A stretch of DNA of 64,000 nt from Purshia tridentata (GCA_003254885.1 QANT01004299.1:1-64000); one strand, 5' to 3'. Positions 12,201-25,800 are shown, counted from the first letter of the stretch. Made by a program: numbers and translations. The notes: a model not told the origin generated them from the letters alone.

Positions 12201-14179
12201 GGTGTTGTCATTATATCTTGCTGCTGCATCTGTATTGTGTTGGTCATTTGTTCCTCGCTTTTTGAAACTGATGATGCAGTTGTCTTCTCAAGTAAGTTTC
12301 GATTGTTTATTAGAGTGCTTAATTTTCTTTCTTGATTGACTTTTATTACTGGTTCATTTATAATTCTTTTTGTGAATCAGACAAATGAGCTTTATCAGCT
12401 TGCTGTTGTGGCGTTCTGCTTATTATCTGCTTGGGTAAGTGGAATATTTCATTTTCAAGGCTAATGACTAATTGTCTTGCTACATTTTGATTGAATATCA
12501 TATGGCCTGAAAATTTATTTTTGCTGCTTTATCTGCATGTTTTTGAGTGCTGATCCATTTTTGACCCATCCTAACCCCCATGCTTGACTATTGGTCCAAT
12601 GTTGGCTGAGTATCGGTTGCTGAGTTGTCACTCAACTTGGATTATCAAAATTTCTAGAGAATACGGGAAATGTATGAAAAACTTCCAAAATAGGGCCTGA
12701 ATCTGCTCACTTGAAGTTATAAGGAATGAATTGATAACTGGTGAGATAAGTGGTTTAAACTTTTGAATTGCCTGAGTTAAATTGAAGATTCTAAGTAGCT
12801 TGATTAAAAAAAAAAGAAAAAAAAAAAAGAGAGAGAGGAAAAGGCATTTAATATTTATAGTAACATGGAGGAAATTTGCTGGGGCAACAACTGCAATCAT
12901 CAATTTCCATCTAGAGAACCATTAGGATGCCCAGGATTTGATGGCTACAAATTTTCTATAAGAGAATTTTTCTGATAATGATGATAATGCAAAAGTTGGA
13001 CCTGATGAACTAAAGCAATTGAAGATGTTACTGCTACTAATTGAATAATTATCATTTAGTTTGGACGTCCATCATTGTTTTGATTCTTTATAATGTGCTT
13101 GAGGGAACTATGAGACTTTGTCTCCTGGTTGGATATGAGTATTTTGCTGGGGTAAGAATTTGAAAAGAGGAAATAAAAGCCTTTGCTATGTGATAAGTTT
13201 AACTTGCTTTGAAGTTAAGATGGTGGACTGCAACCATTTCATTTCGTGGATCTTGGCAATAACATTCATATGGTTCTAATGCACGTTTCTTGCTTCATAT
13301 TTATGATTCTCAGCACTCTTATAATACTTTTGAATCTCCTGTAACCTTTTCAGTGCAGTGATAAGCTGGGCCTTAGCCTTGAGTTGGGTTCATTTGTGGC
13401 TGGAATTATGATATCTACCACTGACTTTGCACAACATACTTTAGACCAGGTTCTTTTCTGGCTTTCTACTATTTACCGAATTTATTGAAGTCAGGTTCAT
13501 ATATTTATTTGCATATCATGAACTTTATTTTGCTCCTCTCCTAAAGTTTTCAAGTCTTTGACTTTTTCTTTTTGCATCTTTAACCATGTGGTTGGTAAAT
13601 AAGTCGGATGCCTTGTTGTAAAACATTTTTATTTTGTAATTGTCAGGACCATGCTTTATTAATCTTTTTTTTTTATTTTTTCAAAAACAAAGGAAAAAAA
13701 TGAAAAAGCAGATGTATGGGATTCACTTACATTAGTGGGATGTCTCCTGTTCAATTGTCATACAGAAAATGATAACATTATCCTTGAATTTGATGTTTTT
13801 CTATACTGTAGGTGGAACCAATTCGTAACCTGTTTGCAGCTCTCTTCCTTTCAAGTATTGGAATGCTCATACATGTACATTTCTTGTGGAGCCACGTGGA
13901 CATACTGCTAGCATCTGTAATTCTAGTTATAGTTGTAAAGACTGCTGTTGCTACTATTGTTACCAAGGCCTTTGGATATAGCTTTAGGACATCATTTGTG
14001 GTAATTTGATTTACTCAGATTTTTTTCATATCTTCTGTGTGTCAGATAAGCTAATTTAATAAGTTCGTAATTTTAAAAATTTAATTTCTTCTCATAGGTT
14101 GGAGTCTCACTTGCTCAAATTGGGGAGTTTGCTTTTGTCCTCTTAAGTCGAGCCTCAAATCTTCATCTAATTGAGGTAA

Positions 14180-14217
<38 letters not shown>

Positions 14218-14698
14218 TGGTTAGTCATAGTAATCTAGGGATGGACTCTTTGCAGCAGGCATTTGCATGTGCAGGTTTAATTTTGATTTTCTTAAAAAAA
14301 TAGAAATCTGGGGAGAAAAGTCGAATTGGTTAAATTATTGAATTTTATCACCTGAATTTAGTTTAAACTTATGACCCAAAAAAAAGAATTTAGTTTAAAA
14401 TCCAGCTGTTATGGGCCTGAATGATGAATTGAAGTCACTCTGAGCTTCATCTCATAACAATAACATAAGAAGATAATATTCTGTTAATATTTATTTTGTC
14501 ATCTAATATTGTGAAGTTAAACCTTTCGCAATCACAAAATAGCATCCACACATTTTCCCTCCTTGATTTCATCTTCATTTTAGTAATGCTGTCTTTTTAA
14601 TTTTTTGTCTACAGGGAAAGATGTACCTGCTTCTTCTCGGAACAACAGCACTTAGCCTGGTAATTCTATTTTTTCTTTTCATGGGCAGTGCACTTCAT

Positions 14699-14748
<50 letters not shown>

Positions 14749-15125
14749 TTACAAAATACTTACTCTCGTAAACAATGTTTTGTAGGTTACAACTCCGCTC
14801 TTGTTTAAATTGATTCCTGCCATAATGAACTTGGGAATTCTTATGCACTGGTTTCCTTCTGAGGTCACCACACATAACGAGGTCTCTCTCTTTCCTCCTC
14901 TCTGAAGCACAAATATGCATATGAAGTTTGAACTATTGTAGTGAATACTGCCCGTGGTTCTCATTCTCTTCTAAATGCATACGTTTGCTGTGGGCTGGAT
15001 ACACATTCAATACTTACAATGCTTAAAATTTATTTCTGAAAGCTATCTAAAAGGTTGAGTCCTAGCTTTTTTCCTTACCTCTTTTACAGGAGAAAGCTGC
15101 CATGATTGAAGTACACAAATTGTGA
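9265..15125 (+). CDS. KEA5: K+ efflux antiporter, KEA4/5/6 clade (20 exons)
   Basis: Exons: 9265-9487, 9637-9680, 9930-9997, 10132-10216, 10355-10416, 10711-10786, 10954-11028, 11127-11198, 11342-11425, 11522-11590, 11693-11770, 11887-11975, 12195-12291, 12381-12434, 13354-13449, 13812-14000, 14098-14175, 14615-14659, 14786-14881, 15090-15125. All introns are GT-AG and the total is 571 aa. Seen: an N-terminal signal-like segment (CYCLLTILIFAKVSF), a polar lumenal region, then about a dozen hydrophobic helices with the CPA2 exchanger signatures GYLLAGSLIGPGGL, FLLFALGLEFS, TLIFQDCAVGLLFALLP and GVSLAQIGEFAFVLLSRA. Known: KEA4, KEA5 and KEA6 are CPA2 K+/H+ exchangers of the Golgi/TGN and endosomes that control lumenal pH and potassium. 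The protein ends shortly after the membrane domain (EEKAAMIEVHKL), with no C-terminal KTN/TrkA-N domain, as expected for this clade and unlike KEA1-3. The ATG at 9265 is chosen because the frame upstream has no ATG. The 5 specification rests on synteny. Confidence 0.92.
10458..10605. mobile_element. Small MITE-like element in KEA5-type intron 5
   Basis: The left end TTTAGGGCGCATTTAGTT and the reverse complement of the right end (TTTAGGGCCTTTTGATG) form imperfect terminal inverted repeats about 150 bp apart, inside the intron between 10416 and 10711. There is no coding capacity. The family is uncertain. Confidence 0.45.
14181..14216. repeat. Compound (TC)n(AC)n microsatellite, KEA5-type intron 17
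   Basis: A run of 13 TC units is followed directly by about 5 AC units, a few bases after the 5' splice site at 14175. A near-identical array sits in the next intron. Confidence 0.9.
14701..14748. repeat. Compound (TC)n(AC)n microsatellite, KEA5-type intron 18
   Basis: About 18 TC units are followed by about 6 AC units. It has the same order and strand as the array at 14181, one exon upstream, and provides an unusually long pyrimidine tract ahead of the acceptor at 14785. Confidence 0.9.
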
Positions 15126-16235
15126 CCTTCCGGTTTTTCCCCTCCTTATCTCGTCTCTGGTCCCGTGAGGTTTCGGTTCAGTTGTATGATTTGTGAATAT
15201 GAGGTTTCGAATTCACTGCCAATTCTATTGTAGAGGTTGCAGACGACACACTCGAATATTCAGTTCCGGCTTGGGGTTATAATGTACATAAAATATAATT
15301 TTTGTATTCTTTAGTATTTGTAAATAGGAATCTATCTAGAGCTCCTCTCCAAGTGTGCATGCTAGTCTATATGGGGAAAGATACTGCAAATACTACAGAT
15401 TCAAGAAATTGTATCGTACGGAAAATGAACTTCAGAAGCATCTATTTGTTGAAATACTAATCTAAACATTTTTGACCTGCGGTTATAAATCTTGCATTAT
15501 GATCCTAGTACCAAAAATTTTATATGACTGATTCATTAAAATATTGGATTCGTCGTGTTCCTGAGTGCTTGTATGCCCACTCATTGTTCTATTTTTTCAC
15601 TTATCTTATTTTTATACTCACAATTAAATTTGAAAAAAATATAAAATACTTTTCTCACCTCCTAAAGCTTTTATTATTTATATAATACTTTTTGATATAT
15701 CAACTTAATAATTTGAAAGGTTGTGTGAAATTATAGTTAAAGGGAGTGTGAAAAGTGTTTAGCAATGGGTGTTTAAATTAGTATATCAAAGGGTATTATA
15801 AAAAATAATGAGAGGTGGTGAGAATATAAGCATCTTCTTTTCTTTTTTCATTCTTGTAAAAGATAAAATATTTTTTTAAAAAAAAAAGAGTAAAAGGTAA
15901 AGATTATCCTTGTTATCGGATGCGGGTGAACCCATTATAACTGAAACTTTCTCTACGACCCGGACCGGCCCGTAACTGGAATTTAATTGGACAAAGGACT
16001 CCTTGGCCCGGTAGGAAAGTAGAGGCCAGACAGTTGGGGAAGTAGAGACCAGAGTCACCAGACCAAGCGCACATTCTAGAAAAAAGATGGAATACTAATA
16101 AAACCATAAATAACAAGTACGAATCTGTTTTGAGATTTGTTGGACTTGCAGTCTCTCTTTATAACCCTTTACTTCTTCTTCTTCTTGTTTCCCGTTTCCT
16201 CCTTTCTTTGTTTTCGTTACAGACGCACAGAGAGA
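15126..16235. other. Intergenic region between KEA5-like and RAR1 genes
   Basis: This holds the 3' flank of the KEA5-type gene and the promoter and 5' leader of RAR1. The leader next to the RAR1 ATG is rich in pyrimidine runs (CTTCTTCTTCTTCTTG near 16172). No other gene is supported. Confidence 0.5.
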
Positions 16236-18549
16236 ATGGAGGGGCAGCCGGTAGCTCTGGTTCAATGCCAGCGAATTGGCTGCAACGCCAAGTTTTCCGA
16301 AGACGACAATCCCGAAGGTTCCTGTCATTACCATGATTCGGTACTCTCCTCGTTACTCCTTTTTTTTTTTTTTTTTTAATATCTTTTCGCGCTCTGGTTT
16401 TGATGTTGAAAGAAGCAAAGCTAATTTAAAGGTTTCGTAATTTTCCTTTTGTTTCCGCAACAAATTATAATAGAAGAGACCTATACTTTTGCCCTAGTTC
16501 AATTACATATTTAGATTTAGAGTATTCACTGAGATTAGTGCGGTGGAGCTGCAGCCTCCAAATATATATTTTCAATGCTTATTTTCAGCTGGAAGGTATG
16601 CTAATTGAAATTTAAGGATGACCTTAGTTTTAGCTTTTGAGTTTAAGCTAAGTGGGAAGCTTTGGAATCTTTTTTCTGCTATGAATTGTAAAATCCATCA
16701 GTAGAACCGTCTATCGTTTGCTGCATTGATCAGTACATCTATTGTTGTGAAAATTACTTCGTTATATGACTCAACTGAAATTTAATTTAATTTAATTATA
16801 CAAATGCTGCACATTGTGCATGTACAAGGGGTTTTCACTAGCAAGCTGATATCATAAAACTATGAAACTTTTTTTTTATTCTTTGTGAGATTTTTAATTA
16901 AATTTTAATTCAGCTTATTGTGTTGCATGTTTGGGCTTCGTTTGATTGCATGGGCATCTTCAATTTTTTCAGGGAGTAAGTTTATGCCTATTAATTAGTT
17001 GTTTATTTATTGAAGTTACTAAAAAATTTTCTCTATATATTTGCTCTTATTTCATTGCCATAACTTAAGCACAAAATCATTATTTTTCCAGCCTATATTT
17101 CATGATGGGATTAAAGAGTGGAGTTGTTGCAAGAAAAGAAGTCATGATTTCAGCTTATTTTTAGAAATACCAGGGTAAGTGCTAATTTTCACTAGGATTT
17201 GAGTATGTCCTATCCTAGCAGTGGATTTTAGGGTTGAATGATCACCCAGTGAATTCTAAGTGAAGTTAATTTTTTAATCCTATTCTTGAGAACCCTCTTA
17301 AATCGATTATGCATTTTAAATTTTGTCAGCATCAGTTAGTTAGCTTTCCTTTTCGTTCTCCTCTGTTTTTTTTGGTAAATGAAGATGCAAGACAGGTAAA
17401 CACACAACAGAAAAACCAGTGTTGAAAAAGGCCGTTCCTAAGACTCCTGTTTCCAATCCTGGTTCCGCTCCTACAACTGATGCATCATCAAAGCAATCCT
17501 GCTCAAGGTGCCGGCAGGGTTTCTTCTGTTCGGATCATGGTACTTTTGGTTGAATGCCGTTTGCTTGAATTCTTTGAACACTGTTATTCTTCACACTTGG
17601 TGTACTGTGTCAGGAGTTTGTTTTTTTTTTTTTTCATGACTTTAATTCTGTAGATCATGTAGAAGAATCTATCTGCACACAACTTCAAGTATGAAACAAT
17701 GGGAACGATAGTTAACATTTAAAGATATTGGTAATTTGGATGTTTTAAAAAATAACTATGATAGGATTCATTGTAAAGTGATATAGGGTGGTTAATTTGC
17801 TCAATTTGATTACAATTGAATGCACATCCTTCATTGTGTTACTGAGGAACATGGTTTGGGGAAGGTAATGGATAATAAGATGCGAAATACAACTCAGCTG
17901 TGTGTCTTTGGGCTTTGATGAGTTTTAATCTTCTTGAGTCCAATGTGAGGTTGACTTATTTCTTTTCATTCTCTTTGAGTGTTTTCTCAACGATTGGGCA
18001 GTGCTTTATCTGGAACCTGCTTCCCTCACTTCTTTATGTCTTTACTTTACCCTCTTTGTTAAGCACACCATGGTTTTCTACCAATTTCTGTGGCATTCTG
18101 GGCTGAAGCAAGTGATGCCTTTTTCAGGTTCACAAACCAAAGAAATGAACTCCAAGCCTGTAAATGTTGTCACAACGCCACTAGCTGAAAGCATTAAAGA
18201 TGATGAAGGTGCTTCTGCTCCACCAAAAAAGATCGACATAAACCAGCCCCAAACCTGCAAAAATCAAGGGTGTGGTAAAACTTTCAAAGAAAAGGATAAC
18301 CATGAGACTGCTTGCAGTTACCATCCTGGGCCTGCCGTTTTCCATGACCGAGTGAGAGGGGTGAGTGTACTGGATAGTCATTTCAGTCCTATATAGTGTG
18401 TGTAAACATACACATATAATTTTACATCACTACCTTTCCTGTTAATATTGCAGTGGAAGTGCTGTGACATTCATGTAAAGGAATTTGATGAGTTCATGAG
18501 CATCCCTCCATGCACCAAGGGGTGGCACAATGCCAACCCAGCACCTTAA
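16236..18549 (+). CDS. RAR1: RAR1, CHORD-domain co-chaperone of NLR immunity (5 exons)
   Basis: Exons: 16236-16340, 17092-17174, 17385-17539, 18128-18360, 18454-18549; all GT-AG; 223 aa. Seen: CHORD-I at about residues 10-66 ([10 protein letters not shown]..., [26 protein letters not shown]); the plant-specific Cys/His motif [13 protein letters not shown] at 102-114; a lysine- and proline-rich linker; and CHORD-II at about 158-218 ([43 protein letters not shown]). All zinc-ligand Cys and His I can place are present. Known: RAR1 binds HSP90 through CHORD-I and HSP90/SGT1 through CHORD-II, and stabilises NLR resistance proteins in the cytosol. Length and domain order are those of canonical plant RAR1. 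Animal CHORD proteins differ by having a CS domain and lacking the middle CCCH motif. Confidence 0.96.
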
Positions 18550-20830
18550 ATGGAAGATACCGGAAAGGATGAAGTGGTTTTTGCTGTCTTTTTTGTCCAA
18601 AAGTTTGTTTGTTGGACTGATACAGCTCTTCAGCTGTCATCCTGGAATATTAAACCTTTCTTTCTATCCCCTTTTAAATATGAAATTGTCATAGCTTGTA
18701 TTGTTGTCAAATTGTTCAATATTTCATGATGACGAAATCAAACATATTGAGGCTCGACCTTATGTTAAGATGTGAACTTTTATTTGCATTAGAAGTTGTA
18801 TTATGCTTCCAAAACCACATCCAGTGTGTTCTAAATTACACTGTCAATATGCTTGCATAGATGGTTGGGACTTGCATCAATTTGGCATATTAATTTCCAA
18901 ACCCTCATTTTCATACATTTAATTAGAGTCTATCTATCAGTATGTTTGAAAATGTGATACATTAAATTGTCAGTCGTCAGTCACAGTCTGTTATCTTGGA
19001 TTTGCTTGTATAGGTGTCTTCAATGGGTATGCTAGAACAGGTTGGCTAAATGTCAGGGACTTTGCTGAATGCTGACAATCATGCACTGTATGCTGGTATT
19101 CACTAAATTATTGTGGTTTCCTGTATAGGCTTCTCATGTAGTCTGTAGCATTTGAGAGAAGGCAGGTAAATGGTGAAATAGTGTTAGATTACTACTAGCT
19201 CTTCATCTAGATCTCATGTCTCATACCCCCTTCCCTTATTGGATCATGGTTGGGTGTACTGGACATAAAGCCCAATCTAGATCTCCCCCAATTCAACAGC
19301 ACACACCCGCTTTATGGGAATGTGATCCCAAATCTTCTATTCCTTTTTTGAATGAGTAAATCTTCTGCCCTATCATATATATTATTATACAGTCTGACCC
19401 GAGAATAGTAATTTAGTGAAGCTGCATTGATTCATACAACAACGTATAAAATAAAATAAAAACATGACCATATCATAGTATCATACAAAATTTGGCATGA
19501 TATATTTTATATAATAGATGGATGGAGAGGACGAAAGTAAAGTGCAAGATTTTATAATTTATAGAGGGGGAAGCCATCACGTGTCTTATGATGTGCATAA
19601 TCAATCCCCAGGACCCCATCCTTCTTTATAGCGCAACCAAATCTCGTGGTCCCGCCACGACTTCTTCTTTGTATGTCCCACAACTTCTTACGGTTCTGTT
19701 TTCTTGTTTGACTCGTTTGGAGTGTTTGTTGACCACCCTCTTGTTTGCCTTGTTTGTAACTTTATATACTCAATATTCCAATTTTTCATTATCCGGTAGT
19801 TTTCTGAAATGTAAATCCGGCCAGTAAGGGAAGGGAGGGGAGGGGCCGGAGACTGAAAAAATTTGAAAACATAAGGTAAAAAAATTTTGAAAATTGTATC
19901 GAGCCTAAATCTAAAAATTATTAATAGAAATTATACTCAATACATTAAAAGAAAAAGGGTAACCATAGTTAATAAATATATATAACATGTAGCATCTCTA
20001 TAATGGGGTGGTAAATTAGATGTTGAGTGATTCAAGCAAGATAGCTCGACAATTTATGAATTCGTTAATATCTGCTATATACAACGACTCCACAAATCAA
20101 TATCTTATTTCATAGAGTTCAAATTGAATTATCTTTAGATTAATTTTAGATCGATGAGCATAATTAATTGAATAACCAAATTGTGGGTGTGAGACTACTC
20201 ATCAACGATTGAATTTGAATCAGTGAGCGCAATGCCACCTCGTCCGCTACCATCAACCTCATATCATCGGTTGAATTTGAATCTAGTTGACCAGTGATGA
20301 GTAATGAGGATCCAAATGAAATAATAATACATGGAATATTAATTGCATGGGCCAGAGGTGGGTCCCAAAGGCCCCCACCAAGGTCACGCCGGTCAGTACA
20401 ATTGCTGACGGCAGGTCATCGGCTGCTCATCCGCCGGTTGTGTCTTTATTTTTAGGTTCTGAGCGCAGCCTGGCTCTATTATGTAGCTAGTAGCTGCACC
20501 AACTTAGCTGTCACTTTTTTTAAGCTTTGCTTTTATTAATTATTTACGGTTTATTAGTTGAATGCCCTCAGAGTGAGACACGTGTATACGATGCACTTTG
20601 CCTACCTTATTATTATTAATTTATTATGCTTGCTTTCGCGCATTTATAAATTATAGGTAAATTTCTCAAGATTCTTTCATCTTTTGGGCTTTGGATTAAT
20701 GTGGGTTGGATAAATTGATTGGATTGTCTCTGTCCTATAAACACTATGACTATGAGCAAAGCCTACAGGCTACAGTCTCAGCCTCTCACATAGGCCACAG
20801 GCCCACATTAATTGTTGTAAATTAATGTTA
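18550..20830. other. Intergenic region downstream of RAR1
   Basis: This contains the RAR1 3' untranslated region and then AT-rich DNA. The phrase CG(A/G)TTGAATTTGAATC occurs twice (near 20208 and 20268), suggesting a small local duplication. No gene is supported. Confidence 0.45.
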
Positions 20831-21252
20831 CAAAATAATTAGGTTTTTTATTAACCAACGGACGTCCTCCACTACGTTTCTCGGAAGTCGGAACCAACAC
20901 CATTAAGCTGACATTAAGAATCCTGGCAAAAAAAAAAAGAGATGAGATTAAGAAGATTAGGTTTTGGATTTTTTTTTTTTTTTTTTTATGTTTTGGCCAA
21001 GCTTTGGGTTTTGGATCTTAAACCATAAAATAAGGGACAGTATACAAAATAATTAGGTTTTTTATTAACCAACGGACATCCTCCACTACGTTTCTCGGAA
21101 GTCGGAACCAACACCATTAAGATGACATTAAGAATCCTGGCCAAAAAAAAAAAGATGAGATTAAGAAGATTAGGTTTTGGATTTTTTTTTTTTTTAATGT
21201 TTTGGCCAAGCTTTAGGTTTTGGATCTTAAACCATAAAATAAGGGACAGTAA
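20831..21252. repeat. Two-copy tandem duplication, 214-bp unit
   Basis: The sequence starting CAAAATAATTAGGTTTTTTA at 20831 recurs at 21045, and similarity runs through to the shared end CCATAAAATAAGGGACAGT near 21034 and 21251. Differences are mainly the lengths of poly-A and poly-T runs plus a handful of substitutions, so the duplication is recent. It is noncoding. Confidence 0.93.
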
Positions 21253-22857
21253 TAGTAGCTCCAAAAACCAGTAACAAAATATTAAAACTCAAATAATAAT
21301 TAAATGGACAAAGAAATAAATAATAATAATTAAAATGGGAGAAATCAAAAATAGCGTGCATGGCCAGCTTTAAACGAAGCAAGCCTGTTATATGTTGAGT
21401 GCTGCAAAGCTGCTGAGACTGCCGTGTTGTATGTTCCTACACTTTCTAACCCTTTTTTTTTGCGTTGTGTGTTTATTAATTAAACTAATTAAATCTGATC
21501 GAATTTAGATATCGAAATGCATGGAAAAGCGAAAACCAATTAAGAAGAGGATCTTTGTAAAGTTTCCTTTTACTTTATGATAGAAAAACGTACAAGACTG
21601 ATGGTTCAAAGCGCCCTTCTCTCAACACAAAAGTAACCCACAAAATAACTTTTACCAACTAGTTATTGATAACATGACTTCTCTCGAAAAAAAAGTTTCA
21701 AATTTCAATCCTTTATTTATGAAACACGATGAATGTTTTATGCTTTTTGGGTTTACAATAGATATAAAAGAAGAAATTTGGCATTTGAGTTTCAGAAGAT
21801 CATGAATATCATCATCATCATTATATAATTTCTAAGATTTATGATAACTGCATTATTGAAAAGAGGGAAGGTCTGGGTCACGTGGAGAGGATTGGCCTAT
21901 ATAGGAGCATTCTTCATTTATTAAAGCAAATGTGATATGTTCAACTTTTTGGGTCAAGCCCATTGCAGTGATAAGTGGAGCATGTAAGCAAAGATTGTGG
22001 GATTTCTTGGAAAGGAAGTTGTCATTGTTGAAGCTGGTAATGTTGCACAAAAGGGGGAAAACTGAAAAACAAGAATGAAAACCAAAAAGGATTTTTACTT
22101 AGAAGTTCTCAAGTTCCCCAATTTTGTGTATAATTATGTAATTTGAAAGTCACTTCCTTCTTTGTGAGACGAGACAAAAAAGACAAAAAGCCAATCATCC
22201 TGGAACCAAAATAAGAGACTCATCAGAATGGCAATGCACTCTTCCGCTTTCATAGTTTCAATCCTTCCCTTTGAACCAAACCAGACCAAAAACAAAACCA
22301 TGGTGTCATCACACTCATCAGTATCACTGTCACAGCCTGCACTTCACGCGCTATCCTCAGGAACTGAGACTGGGAGTCGGTGTGAGGTGGGTAAATGGGT
22401 AAATGCACATGGGTAACAAATCAAATATAATAATGAGAATAATAGGTGTCCAAAAATGCAGGCACTTTGGGAAACGATGGTACGAATGACGGCCGCTGCC
22501 GTTTACCGCAGTTTTTACAGCCTACGCACTAACGTCGCTTCACCGCCGTTTGCATCTCTTTCTAAAACCACGCAGCAGAGAGAGCGAGACTGATTCACAT
22601 CAACTCTTTCTCTCTCTTCTTAACACTCTCCTCAGTCTGCCTTACACTTCACGCCAAACGTCTGCTCTCTCTTTCAGTTTCTCTCTCTCTCTCTCTCACT
22701 CACACTCTCTTTTTCTCTCTCTGTGTTGGTGGTAATATGTGTGTGTAAGAAACCAAAGGCTCAGCTCATATTCTGCTGGTTTTAGTGTTTCACTGCCATT
22801 TTCTTCTCTACTACTCTCCTGTGCCTTTTGGGGTTTTGACAGTGAAGCTTGTTGAAA
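21253..22857. other. Intergenic region and promoter/5' leader of ERL1-like gene
   Basis: No gene is supported. The part from about 22480 changes from AT-rich to GC-richer and then into CT-rich leader sequence ending at the receptor kinase ATG. Confidence 0.5.
22675..22722. repeat. CT-rich microsatellite in ERL1-like 5' leader
   Basis: Runs of CT units broken by CACTCACA and TTTTT lie 135-185 bases upstream of the ATG. Such CT tracts near plant transcription starts often act as core-promoter or leader elements; that role here is inferred. Confidence 0.7.
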
Positions 22858-25800
22858 ATGGAGGAAACGATGTTCTTGCAATGGAGGAAGAAGAAAGGGC
22901 TTGTTTTGTGCTTCGGTTTGGCTATGCTTGCGCTTCTCTGTCCTCCTGCTTCCCCACTCAATGAAGGTCTTCTATCTCTTTGGCTTTTCTGGTGTCTCTC
23001 TCTCGCCGTTTCTGCTTTTGCTTCTTCCCTTTTGGTTTTCGGTTTCCATTTTTGGAAAGTTATACCTTGTATTGTAGCCTAAACCATATAAGCATTCATG
23101 CCAAAACTCTCTCTTCCTTAGCTTTTTGTTTGGCTGCTGAGAAAACAGACGAAACAACGAGCAAATGAACAAAAATGCTGGGTTATATGTTTTCCGTAAC
23201 TTATACTTTTCAGAAAATGGACTTGGTCAGTGTGGCGCTCCACTCTAGTCCCTCGAGTTTTTCTTTGGTTTTCTTTTTCCACATTTTCTCAGCAGGCAAA
23301 CAACCACACATCTTCTGCTTCTATATATTTTTTTTAAAGACAAATTATTGAAGAAGCTTCTCCGGACATACGGCATATTTTAGTGTTTTTAGTTGAACTT
23401 GGAATCCTCTAATAATATTATTTTAATTTTTTTACTATTGAAATGTGTTTGTTTTATTTAAATAATCTGTAGCATTGGTTCCCTAAAATGTTTAATGGGG
23501 TACTATTTAATTCCTTGAAATATTAAATGGGGTTCACAGGAAAATCGTTGATGTCAATTAAGGCCTCGTTCAGTAACGTAGCCAACGTGTTACTCGACTG
23601 GAACGATGCCCATGACAAAGATTTCTGTTCTTGGCGTGGAGTTTACTGCGACAATGTCACCTTCTCTGTGGCCTCATTGTGCGTTTCTCCCTCTCTCCCC
23701 CTGTAAAAAATTTTCTTTGTCCCAGATATTACCATTTTATGGTCTCCTAGAGTATTATCAATTGTTTTTTTGTGTGTTTGTGTTTGCTGCTTGAAGGAAT
23801 CTGTCAAATTTGAACCTGGGTGGGGAGATTTCACCAGCCATTGGAGAATTGGGGAACCTACAATCCATGTATATTTTCTTCTTTTTTATTTTCTTGTGTA
23901 TTTTCTTGGTGAAGTATTTTTCAAGTGATTTTAATGGGTTTTTATATTTATGAAAGGCAGAGACTTGCAGGGGAATAAGTTAACTGGGCAAATTCCAGAT
24001 GAGATTGGCAACTGTGCTTCTCTTATACATGTGTAAGATATCTTCTTTTGTTTGTTTGTTTGTCCTTGGCGTGGCTGTCTTGTATGGTTTTGTTAAGTTT
24101 GTTTTTAAAATGCAGGGATTTATCTGATAACAATTTGTACGGAGACATCCCCTTCTCTGTTTCCAAGCTTAAGAAGCTAGAGCTTTTGTAAGTGTTTTAT
24201 CAATGCTAGTTGGCATATCTCACTAACCCATCAAATTCTCTACAAATATAATCTGATTCCTTTAATGCAGAAATTTGAAGAATAATCAGTTGATTGGTCC
24301 TATCCCTACAACTCTTACTCAAATTCCAAACCTGAAAACTCTGTAAGTTCTCTGCTTTACTTTCTATGTGAGTTTGGCACTAGCGTCTTTAATTTTCACA
24401 ATTGCTGTGTTTGAAGTTCTCTCCAACGATATTTATGGCTGTGTGTTGAACTTATTTTGCTCTAAAATTTGTCTTTTCTGCTTTGGTGGTTTGATGTATG
24501 AAGTGATCTAGCTCGGAACCAGCTTACTGGTGAGATACCAAGGCTAATATATTGGAATGAAGTACTGCAGTACTTGTAAGTACCAGAAATATTAACACAA
24601 GCAATTAAATTACCATGCCTCATGATTATTATTCTCATTTGTACTTGTGCATTTTGTTTCTGATGGTTTGGGTTAATATTTAGTTGGTCGTGTTGGCTAA
24701 TATTTTCTGCAAAAGTTTCCAAACTTTAATTTCCTGGTTGGTATTGACTTATACAGTGGATTACGTGGCAACTCTTTGACTGGATCACTGTCTCCTGATA
24801 TGTGTCAATTAACCGGCTTGTGGTATTTGTAAGTATTCAAACATTCTCAGTTTCAACTATTTTTGGTGTCATTACGTTTCTTTTGGTGATTTTTTGTTGA
24901 TGGATTCTTATTTTACTCTACAGTGATGTTAGAGGCAATAATCTGTCTGGGCCGATCCCAGACAACATTGGCAACTGTACAAGCTTTGAGATCCTGTATG
25001 TTTTCATTAAGAGTTCTTGAGTCTCCCCTTCCTTTCCCAAAATAAAGGAGCACAGAAGGTTTTGGATGTGATTTTCATAAATGTGTATTTTGATTGTAAA
25101 TTATAGGGATATATCGTACAATCAGATCACTGGTGAAATTCCATATAACATTGGATTTTTACAAGTGGCTACGCTGTAAGTTTTATTCCTTCAGAGTTTA
25201 GTTTGTTTAGTTGTTGTGGAGTTAAGCTGAGAAACTAGTTCTGGTGCTTTTTGTCAGGTCACTACAGGGAAATAGACTAACCGGAAAGATTCCTGAGGTG
25301 ATTGGTCTAATGCAGGCCCTTGCTGTTCTGTAAGTTATTTGTTTAGACTTTTTAAGAATTTTATTCCACTATGTTTGGTGTGTGCTTGTTAGTGAGTTTT
25401 TTTTTTGCTTCTCAATTTATTGTCCGTCTTGCAGGGATTTGAGCGAGAATGAACTGGTGGGGCCAATCCCCCCAATACTTGGCAATTTGTCTTATACTGG
25501 GAAGCTGTAAGTTTGGTTGGCTTTGATGGAAAATGCCATTTCATAGTGGTTCAGTATGGTGTCTTGACACATTTTTTTGTTGTTCCAGATACCTGCATGG
25601 CAACAAGTTGACTGGGTCAATACCGCCTGAGCTTGGGAATATGTCGAAACTTAGCTATTTGTGAGATCCCTCTTCTAACACAAACCCATAAATGGCAATG
25701 TTTATGTCTCTGCATGAATTTGATTCGCAAAATATCTCTACAGGCAACTGAATGACAACAAACTAGTTGGTAGAATTCCTGCTGAGCTTGGGAAGCTGGA

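Noticed and set aside
18001-18396. 131-codon frame covering the fourth RAR1 exon
   Set aside because: Its beginning is intron 3 read through and its end runs into intron 4. Only 18128-18360 is coding.
22228-22416. 62-codon frame upstream of the ERL1-like gene
   Set aside because: No family signature, and it lies in the promoter region.
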